The position numbers and the translations under genes are program-made. A stretch of 64,000 nt of DNA from positions 1,492,001-1,556,000 of the forward strand of contig NZ_CP072349.1 in NCBI RefSeq assembly GCF_018127965.1, read 5' to 3'. Of this stretch, positions 16,303-25,788 are shown one piece after another. The notes beneath the pieces are model-generated. The model made no database searches. It was not told the DNA's origin and was given only the letters and a program-made list of their open reading frames with translations. The DNA comes from Prevotella melaninogenica. GTDB taxonomy: Bacteria > Bacteroidota > Bacteroidia > Bacteroidales > Bacteroidaceae. How positions within the stretch are numbered: the stretch's first letter is position 1; each line of letters begins with the position of its first letter.

Positions 16303-17127
16303 ATGAAGTATAAAATGATTGTGCTCGATTTGGACGGCACACTGACCAATAATAAAAAGGAAATTACACCACGTACAAAACAAGCCCTCATGCAAGCACA
16401 AGCTGCAGGAGTACATGTCGTATTGGCATCTGGGCGTCCTACCTACGGAATAGTCCCTTTAGCAGAAGAGTTGAAACTAAAAGATAATGGTGGATATATC
16501 CTTGCTTTCAACGGAGGAAAGATTATCGACTGCACCAACAACGAAGTTCTTTTTGAACAGAAGTTGGACGAACAGCTTGTACCTATCCTCTTTCAAGAAG
16601 CCAAAAAAGCAGGAATGGAAATCCTAACCTATCAAGGTGAGGGCATTGCCGCTACTAATAAAGATGATGAATACGTACAACACGAGGCTTTCATCAATAA
16701 GATGCCTGTCATGCAATATGACGACTTCCTCAATCAGTTGGTCTATCCTATCAACAAATGTTTGATTGTTGGCGACCCTACCCCACTCTACGAGTTAGAG
16801 ATAAGATTAGCCAAAGAGTTGGAAGGAAAGATGGATGTCTATCGTTCTGCCGATTTCTTCCTTGAATGTGTACCACTTGGTATCGACAAGGCACGCTCTC
16901 TCGACCGTCTTATCTCGTCGCTCGGTATCAGCCATGAAGAGGTTATTGCTTGTGGCGATGGTTATAACGACCTTAGCATGATTCGCTTTGCCGGACTTGG
17001 CGTTGCTATGGCTAACGCAGCAGAAAACATTCGAAGTGAGGCTGACTTCGTTACCTTATCAAATGAAGAAGATGGTGTTGCTCACGTCATTGAACGCTTT
17101 ATTCTCTCACCAGAGAACATGAATTAA
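16303..17127 (+). CDS. Cof-type HAD-IIB family phosphatase
   Basis: The 274-residue protein has the nucleophile motif DLDGTLTNN (D9 and D11), motif II ASGR, motif III with a lysine (GIDKARSL) and motif IV GDGYNDLSMI. The cap is the type IIB found in the Cof/YidA group. Family knowledge: members dephosphorylate sugar phosphates, FMN or pyridoxal phosphate. The substrate here is not readable. It is monocistronic. Confidence 0.9.
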   Translation: MKYKMIVLDLDGTLTNNKKEITPRTKQALMQAQAAGVHVVLASGRPTYGIVPLAEELKLKDNGGYILAFNGGKIIDCTNNEVLFEQKLDEQLVPILFQEAKKAGMEILTYQGEGIAATNKDDEYVQHEAFINKMPVMQYDDFLNQLVYPINKCLIVGDPTPLYELEIRLAKELEGKMDVYRSADFFLECVPLGIDKARSLDRLISSLGISHEEVIACGDGYNDLSMIRFAGLGVAMANAAENIRSEADFVTLSNEEDGVAHVIERFILSPENMN

Positions 17128-17139
17128 GAGGATATCTTC

Positions 17140-17335
17140 TACGAACAACTCATCTGCTTATTAGTCGCATTGCAAACTATTTTCACACAGTTCAAAACCA
17201 ACACATGCTCTTTTTGCTTCTAAAAGACGCCTAATTGCCTTGTAAAAGGTGCCCTTTAAGACCCTTACTAACGCCCTTTTGAAGTCCAATTAAGCACCTT
17301 TTACTTTACGGCTTTGTAACTAATTGAATACATGA
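17140..17335. repeat. MITE-like family, copy B (core only)
   Basis: It carries the conserved core (17190-17300), close to the cores at 2278 and 30607, with short flanks and no terminal inverted repeats. It begins a few bases after the HAD gene stop. Confidence 0.7.
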
Positions 17336-17349
17336 CACTTATAAAGGCA

Positions 17350-17396
17350 ACGAAAATAGCCGTTTTTACCCTAAGGATAAGGTAAAAACGGCTATT
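17350..17396 (-). terminator. Terminator of the thioredoxin/Omp28/MutS-like operon
   Basis: A perfect 16-bp stem (17355-17370 with 17381-17396, loop of 10). It lies 62 bases past the MutS-like stop and is followed by TTTTCG on the minus strand. Confidence 0.8.
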
Positions 17397-17458
17397 GAAT
17401 TGTAAATAAATTTATAAGCAAACAAGCGGTTTGGACTACAATATGAAAGGGATATCAC

Positions 17459-19276
17459 TCAAATACGATTGGGATTTAAGACTCCTTTCAACAAGAATGT
17501 AGCATTCTGATTACGTGCAACTCCCTTTGTAATCTTATACGAGTAAGTGATATTCTCGCCTAACTCAATCTCAAAACAATAGTTATGGAAACGCCCGACA
17601 TATTCCTCTTCCATCTTTGAGAGTTCAAGGTCGTGCGTGGCGATAACACCTGTCACATTGCGCTCAGCGATATATTGTAAGAAAAGACGAGAGCCATTCA
17701 ACTTGTCGAGGGAGTTTGTTCCCTTCAATATCTCGTCCAAAATAATCAGACTTGGTACGTCATCACGCAACGAGCCTAACAACTTTTTTAAACGAAGCAG
17801 TTCTGCATTGAAATAAGAGATACCATGAGTGAGGTCGTCTGTGGTGCGCATACTCGTGAAAAGATGAAACACTGAAACCTTCAAGTGGTCAGCAAAAACA
17901 GGCAAACCATTCATCGCTAAGAGGTAATTTATACCCAACGAGCGCAGGAAGGTACTCTTACCTGCCATATTCGCACCCGTAACAATATAATACTCATGAT
18001 CATGGATTGTGAAGTCGTTTGCAACAGCCTTCTCACTAAGGAATGGATGATAAAGATTTTTCGCCTCATAAACCACCTTATTATCCTCGCTGATTTCTGC
18101 CTGTACTGCCCTATCTTCATTCAGTCGATAATTACCCATTGACACCAAAGCATCAAAGAGATTCAGACTATCAACCCACTCATTCGTGCGCTGTTCATAC
18201 GTATGCTGCCAGCGAAGGAAGAGTCTTACGATAGCGATGTCGATTAAGGCAAAACTGTTGAAGATAAAGACACCCACCTCGTTACTTCTGTTATCAATCT
18301 TTTGTAAGATAAGTTCTAATTGTTCGAAAGACTCCTCTGCTCCCGCAAGTTTTTCTTTCAACGTTTGAAGTTCAGCCGACTTAAACTCAGTCGTGTTAAT
18401 CAACTTCAATACTTGCAAGTAACCATCTACCTGTGCGTGTACCTTTGCTATCAACTCGGAAATCACACGCATGTGCTTATGTCCACAAAGGAAAGAGAAC
18501 ATGAAGTTGAACATTCCCCACCATAGAGGGAGTAAAGAAGGGACTAATCCCATAACGGAAAGCACGATACTCGCGTAGAAACCGAGTAAGTCGGCATAAC
18601 AGAAATAACGTAACAGTGGGTTATGGAAAATCTTTGGAAAGCTCTGACGATGAACATCCGTCAATGCTTTCAACACTTCTTCCGTATTGATTCGTTCTTT
18701 TACGCCTAAAGATTTGAATTCTGACAAGAATGGTTCTGCCTTCCCTAATTCATCAACAGAAGCCATTCGCTGACGTATCTGCCCAACAAGTTCCTCCCTT
18801 TTCGCATGTCCCCACTCCGTAGATAGACAAGCTGCCAACTGGTCACTACCACCGGTAGAAATGGTGCGATTCATCCTTTGAAACAGCGAACCTGCACCGA
18901 AAACATCCATATCAAAGGTATAAGGATGTTGCGGATTGACATATTGTTCACCAGCCTCAAAGCCTGAGAAGTTGCCATTTAGATAGTCTATCTCATTCTG
19001 ATAAACACGCTGCAAAGCCTCTGCCGTCTTTATCTTTCGGTCGTTCAGCACGTCACGACGCCGAATATAAAGATAAAAACATAAGGCAGCCAAGGCACAA
19101 AGAAGTGTCCAAGCTGAATCTGCCAATAAGGTATAGAGAACTACAAAACCAATGGCAACTAAAAAAGAACCGATTTCTGTCAAGATAAAAACACGACTAC
19201 GGTTACGGAGAGAGACGAGCACATTGCCCGTCTCTTCTGCTTTACGCTGATACAAATCTGTCAAACTTTTATTCAT
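17459..19276 (-). CDS. Membrane-anchored MutS-like ATPase
   Basis: The 605-residue protein has a C-terminal MutS ATPase domain: P-loop GANMAGKST (434-442), Walker B LIILDE (about 510-515) and the conserved THDLEL. The helical core domain lies before it. It lacks MutS domain I and its Phe-x-Glu mismatch wedge. Residues about 29-71 and 225-265 are hydrophobic and probably transmembrane. This architecture is known in Bacteroidota and annotated as MutS-related, but its role is not mismatch repair in the usual sense. It is the last gene of the minus-strand run, 29 bases after the Omp28 gene. Confidence 0.85.
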   Translation of the reverse strand: MNKSLTDLYQRKAEETGNVLVSLRNRSRVFILTEIGSFLVAIGFVVLYTLLADSAWTLLCALAALCFYLYIRRRDVLNDRKIKTAEALQRVYQNEIDYLNGNFSGFEAGEQYVNPQHPYTFDMDVFGAGSLFQRMNRTISTGGSDQLAACLSTEWGHAKREELVGQIRQRMASVDELGKAEPFLSEFKSLGVKERINTEEVLKALTDVHRQSFPKIFHNPLLRYFCYADLLGFYASIVLSVMGLVPSLLPLWWGMFNFMFSFLCGHKHMRVISELIAKVHAQVDGYLQVLKLINTTEFKSAELQTLKEKLAGAEESFEQLELILQKIDNRSNEVGVFIFNSFALIDIAIVRLFLRWQHTYEQRTNEWVDSLNLFDALVSMGNYRLNEDRAVQAEISEDNKVVYEAKNLYHPFLSEKAVANDFTIHDHEYYIVTGANMAGKSTFLRSLGINYLLAMNGLPVFADHLKVSVFHLFTSMRTTDDLTHGISYFNAELLRLKKLLGSLRDDVPSLIILDEILKGTNSLDKLNGSRLFLQYIAERNVTGVIATHDLELSKMEEEYVGRFHNYCFEIELGENITYSYKITKGVARNQNATFLLKGVLNPNRI

Positions 19277-19305
19277 AGCACAACAAGTATAAAATCAGGG
19301 GGACT

Positions 19306-20628
19306 TTATTGTGTCACCACCTCTTTGCTCACACGACCATCACTGTACTTTACAATATTGATACCCTTTTGTGGAGTCGTGACACGACGACCGTCAAGTG
19401 TGTAGCGTGCTATCTCAACAGCGGTATCTTTTCTTTCTGAAACGGTAGAGATTGCAGTGGTGTTTGGCTCAGAGATCGTACACTTGGCAGCATTCTCAAT
19501 GCGCCCAGTAGTCTTATTAATCAGCAGAACGCAGACTTTCAACTTCGACTTGTCTTGTATTATCTTCTTATTAGAAATATTCTTAAAGATATATGTATGG
19601 CTCTGGGGTTCGTCTGCCTTAATCGGAGTATTGATATAGCCTGTCAAAGGTGCTTTTACTCCTTCTGCAGCAATGGCAACAAAGTTATTTTCAAGATTAC
19701 GAATATCTCGAGGAGCATCAATAAAATAATCGAATTCTTTTGTAATACCACGATCAGCCGTACTACCTGAATAATTGTTGTATTGTACCCAGTTAGGATT
19801 AGACATACCATCTTCCGTCAGCACATAAGCAAAGCCATAAGGGGCTTCATCTCGATTCACACAGAAAGTGACACAGGGAGTTACTGTAATATTGTTCTTT
19901 TCCTTATCCCATACAGCTGATACGGCAATGTCCATATCTGCTCCTTTTGATCGTTCCTCTTCAAACTCAGTTTGTGCTTTGAAATAACCCAGTAAAAGAT
20001 TTCTATTCATATCAAGTGAAGGGCGACTTCTGTAATCTGTAGCTTTCCATGCATAGTCTGTACAAGTTAACGGATCAGCTCTACCTCCAGTATGGATAGC
20101 AATACCAATGAAGTCTTCACCATATTTATGTGCCAAATTCTCCATAAGTGCAATACCACGTGGACAAAATCCACACCACATTCCAGTGTATTCTTCAACT
20201 ACAACTTTTCTATGAGGCACCTTTGTAACAGTTACTCTCGGAAGTGTTGCATAGTTGATTGTAGCACTATTCAACTCTCCGTTTACCTTTGTAATTGTAA
20301 ACAAAAGGTCGGTTTCTGACAACTGAGTATATGGTGGGACATCTATCTCTATCGTTGTTCCCTCCATGCGGTTCAATGGTTCTGTAAGGACATAATTCTT
20401 CGACATCAGCTCCTTGCCATTGAAAGAAAGTGTATAATCGAAGTCACGAATAGCAGTTCTACCGTAATTGGAAACTGTGATTTTTCCTTTTACACTCTTT
20501 GCCGTGATAGGGACATATACCTTCTGTCCTGAAGAAGGAATAAGACTATAAGTTTGAGCATTGACGTTCACGGCATAAAAGAACACAGCAATAAGCGCAA
20601 TAAACTGTATATAAAACTTATGTAACAT
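19306..20628 (-). CDS. Secreted Omp28-family protein with thioredoxin-like CxxC and T9SS tail
   Basis: The 440-residue protein has a signal peptide ending near NVNAQ. A beta-rich N-terminal region (30-140) precedes a thioredoxin-like segment: VVVEEYTGMWCGFCPRG, with C152 and C155. The C-terminal 35 residues (ARYTLDGRRV...GINIVKYSDGRV) look like a T9SS type A sorting tail. Family knowledge: Omp28 proteins are surface proteins of Porphyromonas and relatives; their biochemical role is not settled. Here it is the second CxxC Omp28-type protein of the operon, next to the smaller sorted protein. Confidence 0.82.
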   Translation of the reverse strand: MLHKFYIQFIALIAVFFYAVNVNAQTYSLIPSSGQKVYVPITAKSVKGKITVSNYGRTAIRDFDYTLSFNGKELMSKNYVLTEPLNRMEGTTIEIDVPPYTQLSETDLLFTITKVNGELNSATINYATLPRVTVTKVPHRKVVVEEYTGMWCGFCPRGIALMENLAHKYGEDFIGIAIHTGGRADPLTCTDYAWKATDYRSRPSLDMNRNLLLGYFKAQTEFEEERSKGADMDIAVSAVWDKEKNNITVTPCVTFCVNRDEAPYGFAYVLTEDGMSNPNWVQYNNYSGSTADRGITKEFDYFIDAPRDIRNLENNFVAIAAEGVKAPLTGYINTPIKADEPQSHTYIFKNISNKKIIQDKSKLKVCVLLINKTTGRIENAAKCTISEPNTTAISTVSERKDTAVEIARYTLDGRRVTTPQKGINIVKYSDGRVSKEVVTQ

Positions 20629-20657
20629 ATTAAGTTATGGGTTACTAAATTATATGC

Positions 20658-21323
20658 TTAACGAACAACATACTTCTTTGTAGAAGCAATACCTTTCTGC
20701 TTCACAATGTAAACACCCTTAGGGAGATTTGACAAAGACGTGAGTTGCTTATGCAACAACACACCCTGAGTATTGTAAACATCGTAAGTAAGACCCTTCT
20801 GTGATGCTACCGAAGCAATACCTGCTGCATTAGTATCAAACTTAACAGTAATTGATGGGCCCTCCTTCTCTTTATCAGAACCGAGTTCTTTTACTTTAAG
20901 TTTCAGCGTAATTGTACAATTCTCTCTTTCACCATACGTATGTTCTATCTCAACTGTTTCTTTTTCAAGACCTATAGACAACAGTTTAGTGCCTACTTCA
21001 TAAGTTCCTGGATCTGGATTAATAGTACAATTTTCATACGCACAAACCTTCACTTCACCTTCATCTATTTCGTTAATAGTATAGGAAAGAGAAACATTCT
21101 GGGGTTTATCAGTCTTATTCTGAATAAACACCTTTCCTGCAATTTCAAACCCTTCAAAAGGAAATTCTGTTGTAACTGCCTTATTCAAGACAACAACAGT
21201 GCCGTTAGGAATAACTCTACCTTGCTCATCGAGGAAGGCAACATCATTTGTACTTGTCTGTGCCTGTGCACTAACAAAAAGACTGGTCAGCAGACCAATA
21301 AACACGAGTAAACGTAACTTCAT
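20658..21323 (-). CDS. Secreted protein with T9SS sorting tail, function unknown
   Basis: The 221-residue protein has a signal peptide (ending near AQAQ) and two apparent beta-sandwich segments (about 30-150). Its C-terminal tail YDVYNTQGVLL...LPKGVYIVKQKG is typical of T9SS type A sorting domains. No catalytic motif and only one Cys pair region (VKVCAYENC) are visible. It lies 44 bases after the Omp28 lipoprotein gene and 29 before the larger Omp28 gene. Confidence 0.75.
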   Translation of the reverse strand: MKLRLLVFIGLLTSLFVSAQAQTSTNDVAFLDEQGRVIPNGTVVVLNKAVTTEFPFEGFEIAGKVFIQNKTDKPQNVSLSYTINEIDEGEVKVCAYENCTINPDPGTYEVGTKLLSIGLEKETVEIEHTYGERENCTITLKLKVKELGSDKEKEGPSITVKFDTNAAGIASVASQKGLTYDVYNTQGVLLHKQLTSLSNLPKGVYIVKQKGIASTKKYVVR

Positions 21324-21367
21324 ATTGAGTTTTTTAATATTAATATTCTTAATTGATTATGATTATT

Positions 21368-22156
21368 TTATGAGAGCGAAACCTTTTGGCGCACAGCCTG
21401 CAAGACTCCGCTATCATTATAGAAGAAACCTACTATCCATGCATTCTTTGGTACGACTCCGTCAGGGAGAGTGTAAGTCGTTTTCTCCTTATGAACACTC
21501 TTTGTAGAGAGCGTTAGTTCCGTTCCCCATTCCCCATTAATAGCAGCGCGAAAGACATGATTATGCACATATTCCTTATCCACTTTATTGTTTGGGAACA
21601 TCTGTGGAGCAACGATACTATCCTCAACTAACCATAGCTGTAGCTTCCCTTTTACATCTACAGACAAGGTCTTCAAATCGGTTTCAATCTCCACCTGACG
21701 TGTAGTCGCCTCATACTGGCATTTAAGGTCTATACCTATGCTTGTTGTCTGAGCGAACTCATCATAGATTCGTCCAGCCCAAGTATCTTTCGAAAGTACA
21801 CCTCCACGACGATTGATAATGGCTTTTGGCACATTTGGAACCGCCCAATACTTATAATAGGTATCTCCCACATCAGTGCGCAAGCCCACAAATCCAGCCG
21901 TACTCTTGATAGCAAGCGGTCCTGCATGAAAGGCAACAGCAATCAGTTTGTCTGCACCATAAAGCTTTTGTTGCTGTGCTATCGCTTCTGAAGCAGCCGG
22001 ACAAAAGATGCAACGCTGTCCTGTAAAATCTTCTATCAGTACATTGCGCTGAACAGTCGCAGCTGGAATCTCTATCAGTCTTTCATCAGAACCAACCGAA
22101 TCACAACCTGTCAAAAGCGCAACCGCAGCTAAAAGAGATATATAAAAACTTTTCAT
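21368..22156 (-). CDS. Omp28-family lipoprotein with thioredoxin-like CxxC
   Basis: The 262-residue protein has a lipoprotein signal (LTGC, Cys18). Directly after a short linker comes a thioredoxin-like strand and active-site loop, VLIEDFTGQRCIFCPAA, with C49 and C52. The region VPNVPKAIINRRGG resembles the cis-Pro segment of the fold. The C-terminal part is beta-rich. It is anchored in a membrane, probably the outer one. It overlaps no neighbour and is 5 bases from the barrel gene. Confidence 0.82.
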   Translation of the reverse strand: MKSFYISLLAAVALLTGCDSVGSDERLIEIPAATVQRNVLIEDFTGQRCIFCPAASEAIAQQQKLYGADKLIAVAFHAGPLAIKSTAGFVGLRTDVGDTYYKYWAVPNVPKAIINRRGGVLSKDTWAGRIYDEFAQTTSIGIDLKCQYEATTRQVEIETDLKTLSVDVKGKLQLWLVEDSIVAPQMFPNNKVDKEYVHNHVFRAAINGEWGTELTLSTKSVHKEKTTYTLPDGVVPKNAWIVGFFYNDSGVLQAVRQKVSLS

Positions 22157-22161
22157 TTCTA

Positions 22162-23790
22162 TCAGAAGTTATAATTATAAGAGAGCGTCAAACCCTTTGT
22201 TGCAGGGATATAACGACATACACCACCCGAACAGTTAAAGCCTGCACGGGTACGACCATAGCCTAATTGCAGTCGATGAGCCCCACCACTATAGGTTACA
22301 TAACCTTGGTAGTAATGCACCCGAGTATTACCAACATTATAGAGGTCGCTCAATGTGAACATCCAATGCGGTGCAAGCGACAGTTCACCCAGCCCAAACA
22401 ACCAGTCTTTATCACCATCTTTCGATGCAAGATACTGTGCCTCTACACGCAACGTTGTGTTAGGCGAAAGCTTCTGTTTGACATCTGCTACAAAGATGTG
22501 CGAATTAAGCATTCCTCCATGTCCTTCGAGTAGCATCTGATTGTAACGTTGATACATATACATCAGATTGAGTTTCGTATCTTTAGCGAGTCGCTTTTCC
22601 AACTGTACATCAATATCTTGATAATAGGTTGCGTCTCCCCATGCCCAGAACGGACTGCCATAACCATCTGTTCCGATGTCACCTGCACCATTCTTACGCA
22701 CGGAATGAACATGTGAGAAGTTCACCTTTGCTGTCGTTCCATACTTACCACCTAACAAAGAACCTTTTTGAAAGGTATAGGCTGCTGCTGCCTGATATGC
22801 CCACTCACCATCAGGGCGTGTCGCGTAAGGATAGAGAGCAGCCAATGTATAGGTATGTTCCATCGTGAATGGGGGTAGATGATTAACAAAAGAAGAGATT
22901 CCCTCCATTCCTCTACGGCTGCGAAAGCCCATATTCGTACTACGCTTTGCCTGCAGAAGCAGACTCATTCCACGCTTTGAATAGGAACCCGAAAGCATTG
23001 CAACGTAACCATTACGATAGATGTAACCATTATCATGGGAAGGATCTTGCGTCTTCATTGCCATCTCTGCCAATATATTGAACGAGCGATGTTGCACACG
23101 TAGACGCATATCAAAAGCATTAACATTAAGCGGAAGGCGCAAACGATGGGTTGGATCAACCATAACCACCTCGTCTCGCTCATGTTTATTAAGATAGGAA
23201 GCACCTAACATAAGATAGGTGTTATGCTGTTGGAGGGACTTAAACAACTCATCAATATTCCATTCAACATCAGCACCAGTCATCCAACTTTTGTTATAAC
23301 TCCAATATCTACGCTGCCGCCCCGTTAGCACCTTCACCGCAACACCAGCCCAAGGACGATAGTTCAGTCGCGCACCTTGCAGAGAATTATCAATTCCCAA
23401 GCTACGTTCTTCATACGAACGGAGAATAAAACCAGAGCCAAACTGCTCATAGAAGCTACCCAAGGTAAGTTCCGCATTCTTGTAACGACCTTTCAGATAA
23501 GTGTATGGAACACCCCAACCCTTAAAGTCACTCTCGTATCCTGGAAGCGGATGCTTCAAATACTCCAGTCTTGCTCCAGCCTCAACATAACGGCTTGAAA
23601 GCTTCAAGTCGAGATAAGTGTTCGTCAAGAAACGACCATCTGTAGCCTCAGCACCTGTCGTACTGTCCTTTTGAGCCAACAGCATATCACTCTGAATACT
23701 TCCAGAAAGGCGTAATTTATCGGACTCCTGTGCATACAAAGATACACCACTCATACCTATGAGCAGTCCTATCATCATCCATCTTTTCAT
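22162..23790 (-). CDS. Outer-membrane beta-barrel protein, DUF6029-like
   Basis: The 542-residue protein has a signal peptide (LYAQ) and a long series of amphipathic strands rich in Tyr, Arg and Gly. It ends in SYNYNF, a C-terminal aromatic typical of barrels. FYEQFGSGFILRSYEERSLGIDNSLQGARL is its most distinctive stretch. I think it belongs to the Bacteroidota DUF6029 group but cannot confirm this. It lies between the TlpA-like and Omp28 lipoprotein genes with 4-5 base gaps, so it is surely cotranscribed with them. Confidence 0.7.
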   Translation of the reverse strand: MKRWMMIGLLIGMSGVSLYAQESDKLRLSGSIQSDMLLAQKDSTTGAEATDGRFLTNTYLDLKLSSRYVEAGARLEYLKHPLPGYESDFKGWGVPYTYLKGRYKNAELTLGSFYEQFGSGFILRSYEERSLGIDNSLQGARLNYRPWAGVAVKVLTGRQRRYWSYNKSWMTGADVEWNIDELFKSLQQHNTYLMLGASYLNKHERDEVVMVDPTHRLRLPLNVNAFDMRLRVQHRSFNILAEMAMKTQDPSHDNGYIYRNGYVAMLSGSYSKRGMSLLLQAKRSTNMGFRSRRGMEGISSFVNHLPPFTMEHTYTLAALYPYATRPDGEWAYQAAAAYTFQKGSLLGGKYGTTAKVNFSHVHSVRKNGAGDIGTDGYGSPFWAWGDATYYQDIDVQLEKRLAKDTKLNLMYMYQRYNQMLLEGHGGMLNSHIFVADVKQKLSPNTTLRVEAQYLASKDGDKDWLFGLGELSLAPHWMFTLSDLYNVGNTRVHYYQGYVTYSGGAHRLQLGYGRTRAGFNCSGGVCRYIPATKGLTLSYNYNF

Positions 23791-23794
23791 AGAA

Positions 23795-24286
23795 TTACTT
23801 GCCAGCTACCTCTTTCACCTTCTTATATAACTCTGCTTCAGCGCCATCCGTATAGCCGTTGTGCTTATAAACAATCTTGCCCTGTCCGTCAAGCAATACG
23901 GTATAAGGTACAGACTGGATTCCTAACGAACGACGGAACTCGCCATTAGCATCGAGCAACACGTCGTAACGCCAGCCATTCTGGTCGACCATAGGCTTTA
24001 CCTTATTGACATTCTGAGCCTGATCGATAGACACAGCAACAAGTCGAACACCCGTCTCTTGCTGCCAATCGTCGTAAACTTCATCAATACTTGTGAGTTC
24101 ACGATTGCAAGGCTTACACCAAGTAGCAAAGAAAGCGATAATAAGGGGCTTACCATTATTAGAAACAGTGTCGGTTTGTACGGTTTTCCCTTCTATGTCC
24201 TTGAGAATCACTTTGGATAGACGTTCTTGTGCAGACGCTGCAAAGCTTACCAACAACAAACAAAGGGATAAAAATAATTTATTCAT
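23795..24286 (-). CDS. Secreted TlpA-like thioredoxin-fold protein
   Basis: The 163-residue protein has a signal peptide (ASAQ) followed by a TlpA/ResA-type thioredoxin fold. It shows FFATWCKPC with C57 and C60, the inserted alpha-beta segment RLVAVSIDQ, and cis-proline in SVPYTVLLDGQG. Family knowledge: such proteins reduce disulfides on exported proteins, often for cytochrome c or outer-envelope thiol enzymes. It is first in an operon of barrel and CxxC Omp28 proteins, which are plausible redox partners. Confidence 0.9.
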   Translation of the reverse strand: MNKLFLSLCLLLVSFAASAQERLSKVILKDIEGKTVQTDTVSNNGKPLIIAFFATWCKPCNRELTSIDEVYDDWQQETGVRLVAVSIDQAQNVNKVKPMVDQNGWRYDVLLDANGEFRRSLGIQSVPYTVLLDGQGKIVYKHNGYTDGAEAELYKKVKEVAGK

Positions 24287-24309
24287 TGTTTTTAATTATA
24301 TTGCAGCTA

Positions 24310-24340
24310 CAAAAATACTAAAAAAAAGCGATAAAACAAA
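24310..24340 (-). promoter_or_regulatory. Promoter of the thioredoxin/Omp28 operon
   Basis: On the minus strand TTTG (24337-24340), 19 bases, then TATTTTTG (24310-24317), a consensus match, 24 bases before the TlpA-like start. Confidence 0.7.
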
Positions 24341-24553
24341 GAAGAAACTACCAAAAACAGACAAGACTACATACCTTAATCTATTTTAGATGCCTTTGCT
24401 ATGCACATTATCTCTACTGAACCCATTTCCTTTGAAAGGAATACTATCTTATCTTCAAATAAGTTTTATCTACTTTTTGACATCTGATGTGCTCCCCAAA
24501 TTAAGTAAATAGAACCTCTTTCTATAATTGAAGCCCTTATATTCAGCCCTTCG

Positions 24554-24619
24554 CACCATTGGTGTTAGTACTCCGCACCACATGTGCGAAGCCTTAGCAC
24601 CATACGTGCGGAGCATCAA
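24554..24619. repeat. 22-bp tandem repeat family I, locus 2
   Basis: Three contiguous 22-base units: 24554-24575 (diverged, CACCATTGGTG), 24576-24597 and 24598-24619. All keep CAC-N5-GTG, and the last two continue as CGAAGC or CGGAGC. Confidence 0.8.
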
Positions 24620-24774
24620 TATAACAATCAAAAACGGTAAGAAGGATTATTTTATAACGTTATTATAGTTCTTAAACATCAATGACTTACTCACACAAGA
24701 TTACATCTTCTGTACAAGGCACATATAAAATTCTTCCCATCAGTAGCTTATCAGCTGCTTAAGACCAGCTATAT

Positions 24775-24836
24775 AAACAAAAAAGATTACTTGCCGGCAA
24801 CCTTAAAGTTGCTAACAAGTAATCTTAGATGTATAC
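24775..24836 (-). terminator. Terminator of the haem-uptake operon
   Basis: An 11-bp stem AAGATTACTTG (24783-24793) with its complement (24826-24836), plus an inner GCAAC/GTTGC stem. A T6 run follows on the minus strand, 22 bases past the last gene. Confidence 0.85.
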
Positions 24837-24857
24837 GTAGTACCTTCAATGAATAGG

Positions 24858-25766
24858 CTACGTTATGTCATTTCTTCTGTAAAAGCCGTTACGCTTACTT
24901 ACTGTTTGTTTCTTCTTAGACCCTTTCAGCCACATATAACCCATCAGTAAGATGAAAGCAGCCAAGATACAAAGTAGCTGTACGGCATATTCTTGTGGGT
25001 GAACCCAAAACTCTTTAAAGAAATTAATACGTCCGAGAATCTCTACTGGAGTCCAGAAAACAATCACCGTTGCGATTGCCATACGGATGTTTGCACCCCA
25101 TGAAGCAATATAAAGCTGCTTTTTCAACATATAAAGTGCGCCGAAGAAACAGCCAATACCTACCAAGAAGGTTACTGGGTGATGGTCGCCAAGGAAGTTC
25201 TTATCGTAACAGAACATCAGTAAGAGATAAGAAGCCCAAAGAATCATGTTCACCTCCATAAAGGTAACAATAGATGTATGGCGTGTCATTGGTTGGAAAG
25301 CTATCTCATTCTTACGCTTTCCGAAAAGCCGTTTCTGAATCCATGTGATAAAGTTACAACCATTGCGCGTACTGAAGATATACATTGTCATCATCATCAT
25401 CCAGAAACCGAAAGAAGCTGGAAGTATCAGATATTCTGGCTTGGTCACAATCTCTCCGTTTTCTATCTCCGGTTGTACGCCAAAACGATGAGCGTAATAT
25501 TGGAAGAGGAACTCCACCCAACCAGTCCAGAAAAGCAAACCACCAATAAGTCCCCAGAGTGTCTGACGAGTATCACCTTTGACAAACACACCGATAATGA
25601 CCATTACCAAACCTACGAATCCCATAGCAAAGCCAGCATAATGTACGGCTTCAGTAGTCATGGTCTTTTCCATCATGATCATAAGAGCATGACCCAAAGG
25701 CATCGTGAACAACACAAGGATAAACGAGGCGAGTGTTCGCCATAAATAGATTTTACTTTTTCCCAT
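24858..25766 (-). CDS. Eight-TM inner-membrane protein, haem operon
   Basis: The 302-residue protein has about eight hydrophobic helices (near residues 10-30, 40-62, 70-92, 115-135, 165-190, 198-215, 228-248 and 260-282). Conserved-looking Trp, His and Glu residues (FWTGWVEFLFQYYAHRFG, GDHHPVTF) lie between or in them, and a basic tail ends the protein. I do not recognise a family. It follows the HmuR-like receptor by 22 bases and ends at the terminator. A role in inner-membrane haem or metal handling is inferred from position only. Confidence 0.65.
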   Translation of the reverse strand: MGKSKIYLWRTLASFILVLFTMPLGHALMIMMEKTMTTEAVHYAGFAMGFVGLVMVIIGVFVKGDTRQTLWGLIGGLLFWTGWVEFLFQYYAHRFGVQPEIENGEIVTKPEYLILPASFGFWMMMMTMYIFSTRNGCNFITWIQKRLFGKRKNEIAFQPMTRHTSIVTFMEVNMILWASYLLLMFCYDKNFLGDHHPVTFLVGIGCFFGALYMLKKQLYIASWGANIRMAIATVIVFWTPVEILGRINFFKEFWVHPQEYAVQLLCILAAFILLMGYMWLKGSKKKQTVSKRNGFYRRNDIT

Positions 25767-25788
25767 AAATTAAAAACGTATTGAGAGC

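Larger units (their letters stand above)
17128..17458. other. Intergenic region between HAD gene and MutS-like gene
   Basis: It contains repeat copy B and the terminator of the minus-strand operon. No gene is seen. Confidence 0.75.
24287..24857. other. Intergenic region between haem operon end and redox operon start
   Basis: It contains the redox-operon promoter, the family I array and the haem-operon terminator. No gene is recognised. Confidence 0.75.
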
